Shown in pieces: positions 17,204 through 27,375 of a DNA stretch of 64,000 nt. Position 1 is the stretch's first letter; each line of letters begins with the position of its first letter. The position numbers and the translations under genes were made by a program. This DNA comes from Streptomyces sp. GS7 (GTDB lineage: Bacteria; Actinomycetota; Actinomycetes; Streptomycetales; Streptomycetaceae). The stretch lies in contig NZ_CP047146.1 in NCBI RefSeq assembly GCF_009834125.1, positions 2,783,501 through 2,847,500 of the forward strand, given 5' to 3'. Below the pieces are notes generated by a model, which was not told the DNA's origin, ran no database searches, and saw nothing but the letters and a program-made list of their open reading frames with translations.

Positions 17204-18058
17204 ATGGGCACCCCCGAGCTGATCTCCCCGCGTTCCCCGCGTGTCGCCGCCGCCCGGCGGCTGGCCCGCCGCCACTTCCGCGGCAAGGAACGCCGGTTCA
17301 TCGCCGAGGGCCCGCAGGCCGTACGGGAGGCCATCGCGCACCGTACGGACGGTACGCCGACGCTCCTGGAGCTGTTCGCCACCGTCGAGGCCGCCGAGCG
17401 GCACGCGGAGATCGTCGCGGCGGCGCACGCGGCCGGCGTGCGGGTGCACTTCGCCGACGACCGGACCGTCGCGGACATCTCGCAGACGGTCACCCCGCAG
17501 GGCCTGCTGGGCGTCTGCCGGTTCCTGGACTCGCCGTTCGAGGAGATCCTGGCCGCCCGCCCGCAGCTGGTCGCGGTGCTGGCGAACGTCCGCGACCCCG
17601 GGAACGCCGGGACGGTGCTGCGCTGCGCGGACGCCGCGGGCGCCGACGCGGTGGTGCTCACCGACGCCTCCGTGGACCTGTACAACCCCAAGTCCGTGCG
17701 GGCGTCGGTCGGTTCGCTCTTCCATCTGCCGGTCGCGGTCGGCGTGCCGGTGGAGCGGGTGGTCGGCGGGCTCAAGGGCGCCGGGGTGCGGATCGTGGCC
17801 GCCGACGGCGCGGGCGAGTGCGACCTGGACGCCGAGCTGGACGCGGGGTCCATGGGCGGGCCGACCGCCTGGGTCTTCGGCAACGAGGCGTGGGGGCTGC
17901 CGGAGGAGACCCGTGCGCTGGCCGACGCCGTGGTGCGGGTGCCCATCCACGGCAGGGCCGAGAGCCTCAACCTGGCGACGGCCGCCGCGGTGTGCCTCTA
18001 CGCCTCCGCGCGCGCCCAGCGCGGCAGCGGCGGCTGCCGCTCGGTGTCACCCGCCTGA
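17204..18058 (+). CDS. TrmH/SpoU-family RNA 2'-O-methyltransferase
   Basis: SAM-dependent ribose methyltransferase (284 residues) acting on rRNA or tRNA. An N-terminal substrate-binding domain (RRLARRHFRGKERRFIAEGP) precedes the knotted SPOUT domain with the three motifs NVRDPGNAGTVLR, AWVFGNEAWGLP and VPIHGRAESLNLATAAAV. ATG 17204 is the family-consistent start. Its place beside rplT and upstream of pheST is conserved in Streptomyces. The target nucleotide is unknown; rRNA is likelier given the neighbourhood. Confidence 0.92.
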   Translation: MGTPELISPRSPRVAAARRLARRHFRGKERRFIAEGPQAVREAIAHRTDGTPTLLELFATVEAAERHAEIVAAAHAAGVRVHFADDRTVADISQTVTPQGLLGVCRFLDSPFEEILAARPQLVAVLANVRDPGNAGTVLRCADAAGADAVVLTDASVDLYNPKSVRASVGSLFHLPVAVGVPVERVVGGLKGAGVRIVAADGAGECDLDAELDAGSMGGPTAWVFGNEAWGLPEETRALADAVVRVPIHGRAESLNLATAAAVCLYASARAQRGSGGCRSVSPA

Positions 18059-18141
18059 GGGGCGTACCCGCGTTCTCGCCGGTGCATCCGGGCCGAGCTA
18101 GTAGTCTTGCCAGCTCCGGCCCGGAAGGGGGTAAATCGGGG

Positions 18142-19314
18142 ATGACGGTGCGGACTTCGGCCACCACAGCCGCCGCTGACGGGTGCCCGTCCGACGGACC
18201 CGGGAGCGGGGCGGCCACCGCCGGGCAGCCGCTCGGCAGCGGCCTCGGGCTCGGCCCCGACGACCTCCCGGACGGCCTGGTCGTCGCCGACGAACGGGGC
18301 CGGGTGATCTGCTTCAACGCCGCCGCCGCGCGGATCACCGGTATCGACCCCGCGGACGCCCTCGGCCGCCCCGTCGACCGCGCCCTGCCGCTCCAGGACA
18401 TCGAGGGTCGCCGCTGGTGGCGGCTGACCGATCCGTACGGCGGGCTCGCCATCCGCCGCGGCCAGCCCGAGCGCAACCTGCTGCTCGGGGGCCGCGAGGT
18501 GCTGGTCTCCGCCCGCTACGTCCGCAGCGTGCCCACCGGTCCCGTACGGCGGCTGGTGATCGCGCTGCGCGGCACCGAGGCCCGGCGGCGCACGGAGCTG
18601 AGCCATGCCGAGCTGATCGCCACCGTCGCCCATGAGCTGCGCTCTCCGCTGACCTCCGTCAAGGGGTTCACCGCCACCCTCCTCCAGAAGTGGGAGCGTT
18701 TCACCGACGACCAGAAGCGGCTGATGCTGGAGACGGTGGACGCCGACGCCAACCGCGTCACCCGGCTGATCGCCGAGCTGCTGGACATCTCCCGGATCGA
18801 CTCCGGGCGCCTGGAGGTCCGCCGGCAGCGGGTCGACATGATCGCCGCGGTCCGCCGGCACGTGCAGGCGCAGACCACCGCGGGCCAGCGGCCGGACCGC
18901 TTCCTGATCCGGATGATGGAGCCGCTGCCCGATCTGTGGGCGGACCCGGACAAGGTGGACCAGGTGCTGGGCAACCTGCTGGAAAATGCGGTGCGGCACG
19001 GCGAGGGAACCGTCACCATCGAGGTCGGACCGGCATCGGACGCGACCGGTGACACGACCGGCGACGCGTCCAGCATGGAGGGCACGAGCGTCACCGTGAG
19101 CGACGAGGGCCCCGGCATCCCGGAGGAGTCGATGAGCCGCGTATTCACCCGCTTCTGGCGGGGCAGCAAGCGGGGCGGCACCGGCCTGGGCCTCTACATC
19201 GTCAAGGGCATCGTCGAGGCGCACGGCGGGACGATCACGGTCGGCCGGGCGCCGGCCGGCGGCGCGGAATTCCGATTTAGCCTGCCCGTCGCGGCCCCGG
19301 CCTTCATGGCCTAG
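18142..19314 (+). CDS. PAS-domain sensor histidine kinase (orphan)
   Basis: 390-residue kinase without membrane segments, so probably a soluble sensor. An N-terminal PAS fold (DGLVVADERGRVICFNAAAA, about residues 40-120) is followed by the HisKA phospho-acceptor (VAHELRSPLTSVKGF) and the HATPase_c domain (N box LGNLLENAVRHG, G1 DEGPGIPEE, G2 GGTGLGLYIVKG). No response regulator gene is adjacent, so its partner is elsewhere. A poorly conserved Thr-rich insertion (TGDTTGDASSMEGTS) lies in the ATPase domain. Confidence 0.92.
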   Translation: MTVRTSATTAAADGCPSDGPGSGAATAGQPLGSGLGLGPDDLPDGLVVADERGRVICFNAAAARITGIDPADALGRPVDRALPLQDIEGRRWWRLTDPYGGLAIRRGQPERNLLLGGREVLVSARYVRSVPTGPVRRLVIALRGTEARRRTELSHAELIATVAHELRSPLTSVKGFTATLLQKWERFTDDQKRLMLETVDADANRVTRLIAELLDISRIDSGRLEVRRQRVDMIAAVRRHVQAQTTAGQRPDRFLIRMMEPLPDLWADPDKVDQVLGNLLENAVRHGEGTVTIEVGPASDATGDTTGDASSMEGTSVTVSDEGPGIPEESMSRVFTRFWRGSKRGGTGLGLYIVKGIVEAHGGTITVGRAPAGGAEFRFSLPVAAPAFMA

Positions 19315-19462
19315 AGGAAGCGTCGGGCGCCCCGCACCCAGGGGCGGACAGGCCGCAGGCGGCCCGCCCCTTAGACTTGACCTTTGGCACCTTTGGCGCA
19401 CAGGCATCGCGGGCACACGCGGGCAGCCACGCCAAGCCAGTCCACCGGAAGCACGGGAAGAG

Positions 19463-20587
19463 ATGTCCGCACCCAATAAGTCGTACGACCCTGTCGAGGT
19501 CGAAGCCCTGAAACCGGAAGAGATCGCCCGACGGGTGGACGAGGCGCTGGCCGCCATCGCCGCCGCCGCCGATCTGGAGGCGCTGCGCGAGGTGAAGGTC
19601 GCGCACACCGGCGACCGCTCGCCGCTCGCCCTCGCCAACCGCGAGATCGGCGCCCTGCCCCCGCACGCCAAGGCGGACGCGGGCAAGCGCGTCGGCCAGG
19701 CCCGCGGCCGGGTCAACCAGGCGCTCAAGGTCCGCCAGGAAGAGCTGGAGGCGGAGCGCGACGCGCGGGTGCTCGTCGAGGAGGCGGTGGACGTCACGCT
19801 GCCCTACGACCGGACCCCGGCCGGCGCCCGGCACCCGCTGACCACCTTCATGGAGCGGGTCGCGGACGTCTTCGTGGCGATGGGCTACGAGGTCGCCGAG
19901 GGCCCCGAGGTCGAGGCCGAGTGGTTCAACTTCGACGCGCTGAACTTCGTGCCGGACCACCCGGCGCGCCAGATGCAGGACACCTTCTTCGTGCAGGGCA
20001 ACGGCACCCAGGGCGACGAGTCGGGCGTCGTGCTGCGGACCCACACCTCGCCGGTGCAGGCCCGTACGCTCGTCGACCGCGAGCCGCCGGTCTACGTCGT
20101 CTGCCCGGGGCGGGTCTACCGCACCGACGAGCTGGACGCCACGCACTCCCCGGTCTTCCACCAGATCGAGCTGCTCGCCGTCGACGAGGGCCTGACCATG
20201 GCGGACCTCAAGGGCACCCTGGACCACATGGTCCGGGCGCTGTTCGGCCCGGACATGAAGACCCGGCTGCGGCCCAACTACTTCCCGTTCACCGAGCCGT
20301 CCGCCGAGATGGACATGGTCTGCTACGTGTGCCGTGGTGAGTCCGTGGGCAACCCCGACCGGCCGTGCCGTACCTGCTCCAGCGAAGGCTGGATCGAGCT
20401 GGGCGGCTGCGGCATGGTCAACCCCAAGGTGCTCGTCGCCTGCGGTGTCGACCCCGAGAAGTACAGCGGCTTCGCCTTCGGGTTCGGGATCGACCGGATG
20501 CTGATGTTCCGGCACAACGTGGAAGACATGCGTGACATGTTCGAGGGCGACGTCCGGTTCACCCGGCCGTTCGGGATGGAGATCTGA
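19463..20587 (+). CDS. pheS: Phenylalanyl-tRNA synthetase alpha subunit
   Basis: Catalytic subunit of the alpha2-beta2 enzyme that charges tRNA-Phe. The 374-residue protein has an N-terminal coiled coil (about residues 1-95) and the class II core with motif 2 ([19 protein letters not shown]) and motif 3 ([15 protein letters not shown]). ATG 19463 follows GGAAGAG. The stop overlaps the pheT ATG by one base, ensuring equal translation of both subunits. Confidence 0.98.
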   Translation: MSAPNKSYDPVEVEALKPEEIARRVDEALAAIAAAADLEALREVKVAHTGDRSPLALANREIGALPPHAKADAGKRVGQARGRVNQALKVRQEELEAERDARVLVEEAVDVTLPYDRTPAGARHPLTTFMERVADVFVAMGYEVAEGPEVEAEWFNFDALNFVPDHPARQMQDTFFVQGNGTQGDESGVVLRTHTSPVQARTLVDREPPVYVVCPGRVYRTDELDATHSPVFHQIELLAVDEGLTMADLKGTLDHMVRALFGPDMKTRLRPNYFPFTEPSAEMDMVCYVCRGESVGNPDRPCRTCSSEGWIELGGCGMVNPKVLVACGVDPEKYSGFAFGFGIDRMLMFRHNVEDMRDMFEGDVRFTRPFGMEI

Positions 20588-23112
20588 TGCGGGTCCCGCT
20601 TTCTTGGCTGCGGGAGTACGTCGACCTGCCGGCGACGACGACCGGGCGCGACGTACAGGAGAAGCTCATCGGGGTCGGCCTGGAGGTCGAGACCGTCGAG
20701 CGGCTGGGCGACGGACTCAAGGGCCCGCTCGTGGTCGGCCAGGTGCTGACCATCGAGGAGCTGGAGGGCTTCAAGAAGCCGATCCGCTTCTGCACGGTGG
20801 ATGTCGGCACCGCCAACGGAACCGGTGAGCCGCAGGAGATCGTCTGCGGTGCGCGGAACTTCTCCGTAGGCGACAAGGTCGTGGTCGTGCTCCCGGGCGC
20901 CGTGCTGCCCGGCGACTTCAAGATCGCGGCGCGCAAGACGTACGGCAAGAAGTCGCACGGCATGATCTGCTCCGGCGACGAGCTGGGCATGGGCGACGAC
21001 GGCAGCGGCGGCATCATCGTGCTGCCGCCGGTCACCGAGGTGGGCACCGACGCGATCGAGCTGCTGGAGCTCGTCGACGAGGTGCTGGACATCGCCGTCA
21101 CGCCGGACCGCGGCTACTGCCTGTCGATGCGCGGTGTGGCCCGCGAGGCGGCCACCGCGTTCGGGCTGCCGCTGCGCGACCCGGCGCTGCTGGACGTGCC
21201 GCCGCCGAACGCCGGCGGCTACCCGGTCAAGGTCGCCGACCCGATCGGCTGCAGCCGCTTCACCGCCCGTACGGTGACCGGTCTGGAGCCCGAGGCGCGC
21301 ACCCCGATCTGGATGCAGCGGCGGCTCCAGAAGGCCGGGATGCGCCCGCTCTCGCTGGCCGTCGACGTCACCAACTACGTGATGATGGAGCTCGGCCAGC
21401 CGCTGCACGCCTACGACCGGCAGACCGTGGACGGCCCGATCGGCGTCCGCCGTGCCACCCCCGGTGAGCAGCTGACCACGCTGGACGGCACCAAGCGGGT
21501 GCTGGACGGCGAGGACCTGGTCATCACCGACAACCGCGGGCCGATCGGCCTGGCGGGTGTGATGGGCGGCGCCAACACCGAGATCGCGGCGCCGGTCGCC
21601 GATCCGGAGACCGGGCGGCTGCGCGGGACCACCGATGTGGTGATCGAGGCCGCGCACTTCGACGCCATCACCATCGCCCGTACGGCGCGGCGGCACCGGC
21701 TGTCCTCCGAGGCGGCCAAGCGCTTCGAGCGCGGGGTGGACCCGGAGGCGGCGTCCGCGGCGGCGCAGCGGACCGTGGACCTGCTGGTGCTGCTCGCCGG
21801 CGGTACCGCCGAGGAGGGCGTGACGGAGATCGTCTCGCCCCGCGGGCCGCGGACGATCACGATCCCGGCCGACCACCCGGACAAGGTCGCGGGTGTCGCC
21901 TACGGCCGCGAGACCGTCGTACGCCGCCTGCAGCAGGTCGGCTGCGATGTCTACGGGCAGGACGAGCTGGTCGTGACCGTGCCGTCCTGGCGGCCGGACC
22001 TGAGCGAGCCGAACGACCTGGCGGAAGAGGTCATCCGGCTGGAGGGCTACGAGAACCTGCCCTCCACGCTGCCGCTGCCGCCGGCCGGCCGCGGGTTGAC
22101 GGAGCGTCAGCGGCTGTACCGGCGGGTCGGGCGGGCGCTGGCCGGCGCCGGCTATGTCGAGACACTGAACTACCCGTTCACCGGGTCCGCGGTCCTCGAC
22201 CAGCTGGGCATCGAGGCGGACGACCCGCGGCGGGACGCGGTGACGCTGGTGAACCCGCTGTCGGACGAGGAGCCCGACCTCCGTACGACCCTCGTCCCGG
22301 GGCTGCTGGGCGCGCTGCGGCGCAACTTCGGCCGCGGCACGCACGATCTGGCGCTCTTCGAGACCGGACCGGTGTTCCGGGCGACCGGCGAGGAGCAGCC
22401 GGCCCGCCGGCTGGTCGTCGACCGGCGGCCGACCGACGACGAGATCGCCTCGCTGGACGCGTCGCTGCCGCAGCAGCCGCGGCGGGCCGCCGTGGTCCTC
22501 GCCGGGGCGCGGGAGCAGGCCGGCTGGTGGAGTGCCGGGTACCCGGCGGGCTGGGCGGACGCCGTCGAGGCCGGGCGGACCGTCGCCCGTGAGGCTGGCG
22601 TCGAGCTGATCGTCCGCCAGGACCAGCACGCCCCGTGGCACCCCGGCCGCTGTGCGGCGCTGCTGGCGGTGGCCGACGGTGAGGAGATCCTCGTCGGCAA
22701 CGCCGGTGAGCTGCACCCCCGCGTCATCAAGGCGATGGGCCTGCCGGAGCGGACCAGCGCGATGGAGATCGACCTGGACCGGCTGGAGCGGGCGGCCTCG
22801 GGCGCCCTGAAGGCACCGCGGATCTCCACGTTCCCGGTGGCCACGCAGGATGTCGCGCTGGTCGTCGACGCGGCGGTGCCGGCGGCGGAGGTCGAGGCCG
22901 CGCTGCGGGACGGCGCGGGTGCGCTGCTGGAGTCGCTGCGGCTGTTCGACGTCTTCACCGGTGAGCAGGTGGGCGCCGGGAAGAAGTCGCTGGCGTACGC
23001 GCTGCGGTTCCGGGCGGAGGACCGGACACTGACGGCGGAGGAGGCTTCGGCGGCTCGCGATGCGGCGGTCGCGGTGGCGGTCGAGCGGGTGGGGGCGGTG
23101 CTGCGGGGCTGA
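20587..23112 (+). CDS. pheT: Phenylalanyl-tRNA synthetase beta subunit
   Basis: Editing and tRNA-binding subunit (841 residues). The domains run in order: B1 with start [14 protein letters not shown], tRNA-binding EMAP-like domain (about residues 40-160), B3/B4 editing module, B5 ([20 protein letters not shown]), the inactive catalytic-like core with [20 protein letters not shown], and the C-terminal FDX-ACB domain ([19 protein letters not shown]). Full length. Ends before a hairpin terminator. Confidence 0.98.
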   Translation: MRVPLSWLREYVDLPATTTGRDVQEKLIGVGLEVETVERLGDGLKGPLVVGQVLTIEELEGFKKPIRFCTVDVGTANGTGEPQEIVCGARNFSVGDKVVVVLPGAVLPGDFKIAARKTYGKKSHGMICSGDELGMGDDGSGGIIVLPPVTEVGTDAIELLELVDEVLDIAVTPDRGYCLSMRGVAREAATAFGLPLRDPALLDVPPPNAGGYPVKVADPIGCSRFTARTVTGLEPEARTPIWMQRRLQKAGMRPLSLAVDVTNYVMMELGQPLHAYDRQTVDGPIGVRRATPGEQLTTLDGTKRVLDGEDLVITDNRGPIGLAGVMGGANTEIAAPVADPETGRLRGTTDVVIEAAHFDAITIARTARRHRLSSEAAKRFERGVDPEAASAAAQRTVDLLVLLAGGTAEEGVTEIVSPRGPRTITIPADHPDKVAGVAYGRETVVRRLQQVGCDVYGQDELVVTVPSWRPDLSEPNDLAEEVIRLEGYENLPSTLPLPPAGRGLTERQRLYRRVGRALAGAGYVETLNYPFTGSAVLDQLGIEADDPRRDAVTLVNPLSDEEPDLRTTLVPGLLGALRRNFGRGTHDLALFETGPVFRATGEEQPARRLVVDRRPTDDEIASLDASLPQQPRRAAVVLAGAREQAGWWSAGYPAGWADAVEAGRTVAREAGVELIVRQDQHAPWHPGRCAALLAVADGEEILVGNAGELHPRVIKAMGLPERTSAMEIDLDRLERAASGALKAPRISTFPVATQDVALVVDAAVPAAEVEAALRDGAGALLESLRLFDVFTGEQVGAGKKSLAYALRFRAEDRTLTAEEASAARDAAVAVAVERVGAVLRG

Positions 23113-23137
23113 CGCCCTGCTGTCCCCCTCGGTGCTT

Positions 23138-23172
23138 CGGGCCCCTGTCCACGGTGTGTGGGCAGGGGCCCG
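23138..23172 (+). terminator. pheST terminator hairpin
   Basis: CGGGCCCCTGTCC pairs with GGGCAGGGGCCCG around a 9-base loop, 26 bases after the pheT stop. Confidence 0.75.
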
Positions 23173-23418
23173 TTCCGTTGTCTGTGGCTGGGCGCCGTTG
23201 TGCGCCGACGCGTTGTGGGTGGGGGGCGGAGGGGCTGCACCGGGGTTCGTCCTCGGCGCGGGCGCATCTGGTGTGTGGATGAGGAATGCCCCGGCGTTCG
23301 CTCCAGGTCCTGCGGGCGCACCCCGGTACATCCCCTCCGACCCTGCGCCGTATGCGACTTTCCCGCCGTCCCGATGCGGGTCTCGCCGATTCACCGTGGC
23401 GGCTTCCTGCCGCGGCCG

Positions 23419-23437
23419 GTTCACACGGGGTGTGAAC
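23419..23437. promoter_or_regulatory. Palindromic operator GTTCACAC-GGG-GTGTGAAC
   Basis: A perfect 8-base inverted repeat with a 3-base centre, 52 bases upstream of the TPR regulator start. Close copies recur at 25797-25813, 25831-25849 and 25870-25889. The placement suggests autoregulation by the downstream regulator. Confidence 0.65.
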
Positions 23438-23489
23438 TCGCCCTGATTACGCTGGACTTACGGAGCCGTTACGTCCTTGGGGGCACGGT

Positions 23490-24827
23490 ATGGAGCCCAA
23501 CACGCTGCTCGACGCGATCCTGGACGAGGCCGGTATCTCGCATGCCGGGCTTGCGGCGCGGATCAATCAGCTGGGGCGGCGGCGAGGACTGGCGCTGCGG
23601 TACGAGCACACCGCGGTGGCGCGGTGGCTGAAGGGGCAGCGCCCGCGGGGGCAGGTGCCCGATCTGATCTGCGAGATTCTGGGCGAGCGGCTGCGCCGGC
23701 CGGTGGGGCTGGACGACATCGGGCTGAGCAGGCCGGGGGAGCGGCGGGCTTCGGAGACGCCGCTCTCGGGGTTCGTGGAGCGGGCCACCGCGCTGTGGCG
23801 GTCCGACGAGCAGCAGCGGCCCCACGTGCTGGCGGCTCCGGCGCTGACGGGGACCTCGGCGGTCATCCCCGTATGGGAGTGGGAGAACCCGCCGGAGGAT
23901 TTCGACGTGTCGCGCGACGGGCTGACCCGGGTCGGGATGGCCGACATCGAGATGCTGCGGGCGGCGCGGACCCACTACGAGCAGATGTACCGGAAGGCGG
24001 GTGGTATCGCTACCAGAGCGCGCATCGTGGGATTCCTCAACACCGAGGCGGCGCCGCTGCTGCGGGGCAGCTACAGCGATGCGACGGGACGCCAGCTGCA
24101 CCGGGCGACCGGTGGGCTGGTCGCCGTCGCGGGAATCTGCGCGTACGACTCGGATGCTCTCGGGCTGGCCCAGCGCTACTTCCATCAGGCGTTGCGGCTG
24201 GCCAAGGCCAGCGGGGACCGCGGACTCGGCGCGTATGTGATCGCGCTGCTGGTCAACCAGTCCCTCTTCGTACGGGAGTACCGCCAGGCGGTCGCCTTCG
24301 CGGAGGCGGCGTTGCGGGCCGCGGGTCCGCAGATCACTCCGGCGCTCTCCGCGGATCTCTACGCGATGCAGGCCAAGTCGTATGCCCGGCTGGGGGACGG
24401 GACCAGTGCGCTGGCCTGCATCCGGCGGGCCGAGGCGGCTGCGGAGCGGATCCGGCCGGGGCTCGAACCGGACGAGACGGGCTATGTCCAGCCCGGCCTG
24501 GTGAACGTACAAGTGGCGGAGGCGCTGCTCAGTCTCGGTGACCTGCGGGCCGCACGGGAGCAGGCGGACGCCGCCGTGGACACTCCCGCACATGACCGCG
24601 GCCGGGTTCACCGGCTGGCCATGCTCACTCATATCGAGCTGCGCCAAGGGGATGCGGACCGGGCCGTGGCCAATGCCGCGCAGATGACCGAGCGGGCTCG
24701 GGGCATGGAGTCGCAACGGCTGCGGGACCGGCTGCGGGCGGTGCGCGAGCATCTGGCGGAGACCGGGAGCTCCGCGACGGACGAGGCTGCCGATCTCATC
24801 GACGAGGTGCTGCGCGTTCCGCTGTGA
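23490..24827 (+). CDS. Helix-turn-helix regulator with TPR repeats
   Basis: 445-residue Streptomyces-type regulator. The N-terminal region (LLDAILDEAGISHAGLAARI, then YEHTAVARWLKGQRPRG) forms a divergent lambda-repressor-like DNA-binding domain. The rest, from about residue 150, is an array of tetratricopeptide-like helices (LAQRYFHQALRLAKASGDRG, AVAFAEAALRAAG) for protein or peptide binding. Related TPR regulators control development or antibiotic production in Streptomyces, but I cannot name an orthologue with certainty. A perfect palindrome lies 52 bases upstream and three relatives lie 1 kb downstream of the gene. Confidence 0.82.
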   Translation: MEPNTLLDAILDEAGISHAGLAARINQLGRRRGLALRYEHTAVARWLKGQRPRGQVPDLICEILGERLRRPVGLDDIGLSRPGERRASETPLSGFVERATALWRSDEQQRPHVLAAPALTGTSAVIPVWEWENPPEDFDVSRDGLTRVGMADIEMLRAARTHYEQMYRKAGGIATRARIVGFLNTEAAPLLRGSYSDATGRQLHRATGGLVAVAGICAYDSDALGLAQRYFHQALRLAKASGDRGLGAYVIALLVNQSLFVREYRQAVAFAEAALRAAGPQITPALSADLYAMQAKSYARLGDGTSALACIRRAEAAAERIRPGLEPDETGYVQPGLVNVQVAEALLSLGDLRAAREQADAAVDTPAHDRGRVHRLAMLTHIELRQGDADRAVANAAQMTERARGMESQRLRDRLRAVREHLAETGSSATDEAADLIDEVLRVPL

Positions 24828-24875
24828 CCGGGCTCGTGTCACCTTGCCGGCCCAACAGCGGAAGGTGGCAGTTAC

Positions 24876-25406
24876 GTGCGTTGGAACAACCTCGACGAAA
24901 AGCCCGTCTACGCGAATCCCTGGTTCCGGGTCAACCTGGCCGATGTGGAGCTACCCGACGGCCGTCATCTCGATCACTTCGTGATCCGGATGCGGCCGGT
25001 CGCGGTCGCCACCGTGGTCAACGAGGCCAATGAGGTGCTGCTGCTGTGGCGGCACCGGTTCATCACCGACAGCTGGGGCTGGGAGCTGGCCGCCGGTGTC
25101 GTGGAGGACGGGGAGGATGTGGCGGCTGCGGCCGCGCGGGAGATGGAGGAGGAGACCGGGTGGCGACCCGGGCCCCTCCGACACCTCCTCACGGTGGAGC
25201 CGTCCAACGGCCTCACCGACGCGCGGCACCACATCTACTGGTCCGACGAGGGCGAGTACGTCGGCTCGCCGCAGGACGACTTCGAGTCGGACCGGCGGGA
25301 GTGGGTGTCCCTCAAGCTCGTCCCCGACATGGTGGGGAGGGGGGAGGTGCCGGCCGCGAACATGGCCGCGGCCCTACTGATGCTCCATCACATCCGGCTG
25401 GGCTGA
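24876..25406 (+). CDS. NUDIX hydrolase
   Basis: 176-residue hydrolase of a nucleoside-diphosphate-linked substrate. The Nudix box is intact: GVVEDGEDVAAAAAREMEEE followed by TGW, with the REMEEE metal-binding glutamates. The flanking fold (VNEANEVLLLWRHRFITDSW) resembles ADP-sugar/ADP-ribose pyrophosphatase types. GTG 24876 is the start, with a GGAAGGTGG site upstream. It lies 48 bases after the TPR regulator and may be co-transcribed. Confidence 0.9.
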   Translation: MRWNNLDEKPVYANPWFRVNLADVELPDGRHLDHFVIRMRPVAVATVVNEANEVLLLWRHRFITDSWGWELAAGVVEDGEDVAAAAAREMEEETGWRPGPLRHLLTVEPSNGLTDARHHIYWSDEGEYVGSPQDDFESDRREWVSLKLVPDMVGRGEVPAANMAAALLMLHHIRLG

Positions 25407-25426
25407 CCCCCTCCGCCGCATCCTCC

Positions 25427-25684
25427 TCAGTGCCCGGTTGCCTGCCACAGGGTGACCACCAGTGCCGCGAGCCCCGTGAGCGCGGCGATCGAGGGCAGTG
25501 GCCAGCGGCCACTCTCCAACCGCGTGACGCGGGCGTGCAATTCGTCCGCGTCACGCGTGTTCTGCTCGGATCGCTGTGCCTGGAGCGCGAGTTGGCCGTC
25601 GACCTTGGCGGTGCGTACGTCGAGTAGACGCCTCAGCTCCGCTAAGTCGGCGGCGGTCAGGTCGGGTTCGGGGTGGGCGGTCAC
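25427..25684 (-). CDS. Small coiled-coil protein with C-terminal membrane helix
   Basis: 85-residue hypothetical protein. Residues 8-60 are charged and heptad-like (LTAADLAELRRLLDVRTAKV, then DADELHARVTRLES). One transmembrane helix ends the protein (PSIAALTGLAALVVTLW). This layout is shared by XhlA-like hemolysin/holin accessory proteins of phage remnants and by many small Streptomyces membrane proteins; no firm family can be given. GTG 25684 is chosen because AGGAAGAG precedes it. It converges on the NUDIX gene. Confidence 0.6.
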   Translation of the reverse strand: MTAHPEPDLTAADLAELRRLLDVRTAKVDGQLALQAQRSEQNTRDADELHARVTRLESGRWPLPSIAALTGLAALVVTLWQATGH

Positions 25685-25796
25685 GGTCCGCTCCTCTTTC
25701 CTTCTTCTGGTGACGGTCGGTGCGGTTACGCCCAACAGTCAACTGCGCTGCGGCGGAAGGCGGGAGCGTGTGTGGAGGGGATATGCGGGTCAGCGC

Positions 25797-25889
25797 TTCA
25801 CACCCCGTGTGAGATGACGGAGCGTGAGCGGTTCGCACGGGGTGTGAAGCGCGCGCACCGAGATGGCCCGTTCACACTCTGTTGCGAAC
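25797..25889. promoter_or_regulatory. Three more copies of the TTCACAC/GTGTGAA palindrome
   Basis: TTCACACCCCGTGTGAG at 25797-25813, GTTCGCACGGGGTGTGAAG at 25831-25849 and GTTCACACTCTGTTGCGAAC at 25870-25889 are spaced about 34-39 bases apart. All resemble the perfect palindrome at 23419-23437. They lie 110-200 bases upstream of the small membrane-protein gene, so either that gene or an element lost from the decayed region to the right may be the target. Confidence 0.6.
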
Positions 25890-26025
25890 GCCCGCAAGGG
25901 AGTTGACTCGTCTTCACGGGGGCCGGCGCCGGCGGTCGGGCGCCCGCCGGCCGGATCCGCCCGCCGAACTTTCCCCCGAGCGGCGGGCGGACGGCCCCCA
26001 CCTGCATGGCCCGGCACGGGCCGGT

Positions 26026-26066
26026 GGACCCCGTGGTGGAGGGGCAACCCTCCCGCCACGGGGTCC
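26026..26066. terminator. Long hairpin downstream of the LysR pseudogene
   Basis: GGACCCCGTGGTGG pairs with CCGCCACGGGGTCC, extended by GGG/CCC near the loop, with one mismatch. It is placed correctly to terminate the leftward LysR remnant. Confidence 0.65.
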
Positions 26067-26099
26067 ATGTGGTGCGGTGCCGCTACGTGCGGTGCACCA

Positions 26100-26860
26100 G
26101 GTGCCGGGCGGCCTGCGCCCGTTGGCGTACCGCCGGCGGGTCGATGTTCACCCGGCTACTCGGGCCGGTCGGTGGTCGGAGTCTGTCCCGGACGGTGTTC
26201 GCGCGGCGCCGCCGAGGTCGCGCGAATTGCGGGCCTGCGGTCGGTCCGGGAACGCCGAACGACCGAGAGTCGACGGGACGGTGGGGCTGCATCGGGACGA
26301 CGTGGACGGTGGGCGGCAGGGTGCCGCGGCCGAGCCGGGACAGCATCGTGACGCCCAATCCCGCAGTCGGCAGCGCCACTTGGGACTCGTACTCCTCGAT
26401 CTGGTAGGTGATGTCCGGTTCGATGCCGAGGCCGGAGAAGCAACGCACCAGCCACTCATGGCCCCGGACCCCTGCCCGATCCACCCGTTCGTCCCGCAGG
26501 TCGTACGGGGTCACCACGTCCCGGCCGGCGAGCGGATGCCCGGCGGGCAGGGCGACGTCGGCGATGTCCTCGCCCAGCTCGGCGACGGAGAGCGAGGCGG
26601 GCAGCGCCAGCGGGGTGTTGTGCCAGTCGTGCACGACCGCCAGATCCGCCTCTCCTCGTACGACCAGGCTGATGGCGCGGCCGGGGTCGGACTCCACCAG
26701 CCGGCAGTCCAGGGCGGTGTGGCGCCCGGCGAGGCTGGCGAGCGCGGCGGCGGCGAAGCCGCGGCAGGCCGCGGGCAACGCGGCCAGCACCAGCTGCCCA
26801 CTGGGCCGGCCGCGCTGTTCCTCCAGGCGTGAGCGGGTCCGTTCGTGAATGGGGGAAGTA
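26100..26860 (-). pseudogene. LysR-type regulator remnant
   Basis: Only the effector-binding half survives: LEEQRGRPSGQLVLAALPAA, LVVRGEADLAVVHDW and GHEWLVRCFSGLGIEPD are typical LysR substrate-domain segments. No helix-turn-helix exists upstream; the frame dissolves before about 26860. Near 26250 the frame also breaks: the expected C-terminal segment (RTDRRPAIRATSAAPREH) continues in a different frame. The gene is therefore truncated at the 5' end and frameshifted at the 3' end. Confidence 0.75.
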
Positions 26861-27375
26861 CGCGCTGTTACTGCCCTGGCCTGCGGTTTCCGGCTCCGCC
26901 CGGGGGCTGCGGGACACCCAGGGACCCTTCAGGGACATGCGGTTGCGAGGCGCGTGCGCTTCTGCCCCACGGGCTCTGGCCTGGCTCACACCCCACGGCC
27001 CGCTACGCGCGCCGCCACTTCTGCGTCAGCGCGCTGCTGGCGAAGACGGAGGTCGAGGTGGGGTGCCCCAACTGCTGGACGCCCTGCGAGACATGGAGCT
27101 GACAGGGGGACGGAGTCGCGGGAGTGCGGGGTGTTCACGCCGGGGGCAGGCGTTGCGGGCGTGCTTCAGGCCAGTGGCGTAGGAGTGAGGATTGGTGTCT
27201 GGAGGGCGTGGGCCCGGCCAGGACCTCGGACCCGGCGGGGCCCGCGCCGCAGCGGTGTGAGGACGACGTCCGCCTCGCCGGCTGCGACGGCCGTGGAAAA
27301 CGCCGGCACTGGTCAGAGGCTAGGGTGTTCGAAGTTACTGCGTTCGGTAACGACTGAGGGACTGAGGGGGAATCT
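26861..27375. other. Region without a confident gene
   Basis: About 515 bases. A rightward frame ending at 27102 encodes a Cys-containing tail (LLAKTEVEVGCPNCWTPC) that looks protein-like but has no recognisable start or domain. At the right end an inverted repeat GTTAC-N8-GTAAC (27334-27351) and a TAGGGT box at 27321 may form the promoter of the next gene. Confidence 0.4.

Noticed and set aside
20323..23424. 1033-residue frame opposite pheT
   Set aside because: Shadow of pheT; no domain and Arg/Gln-rich composition.
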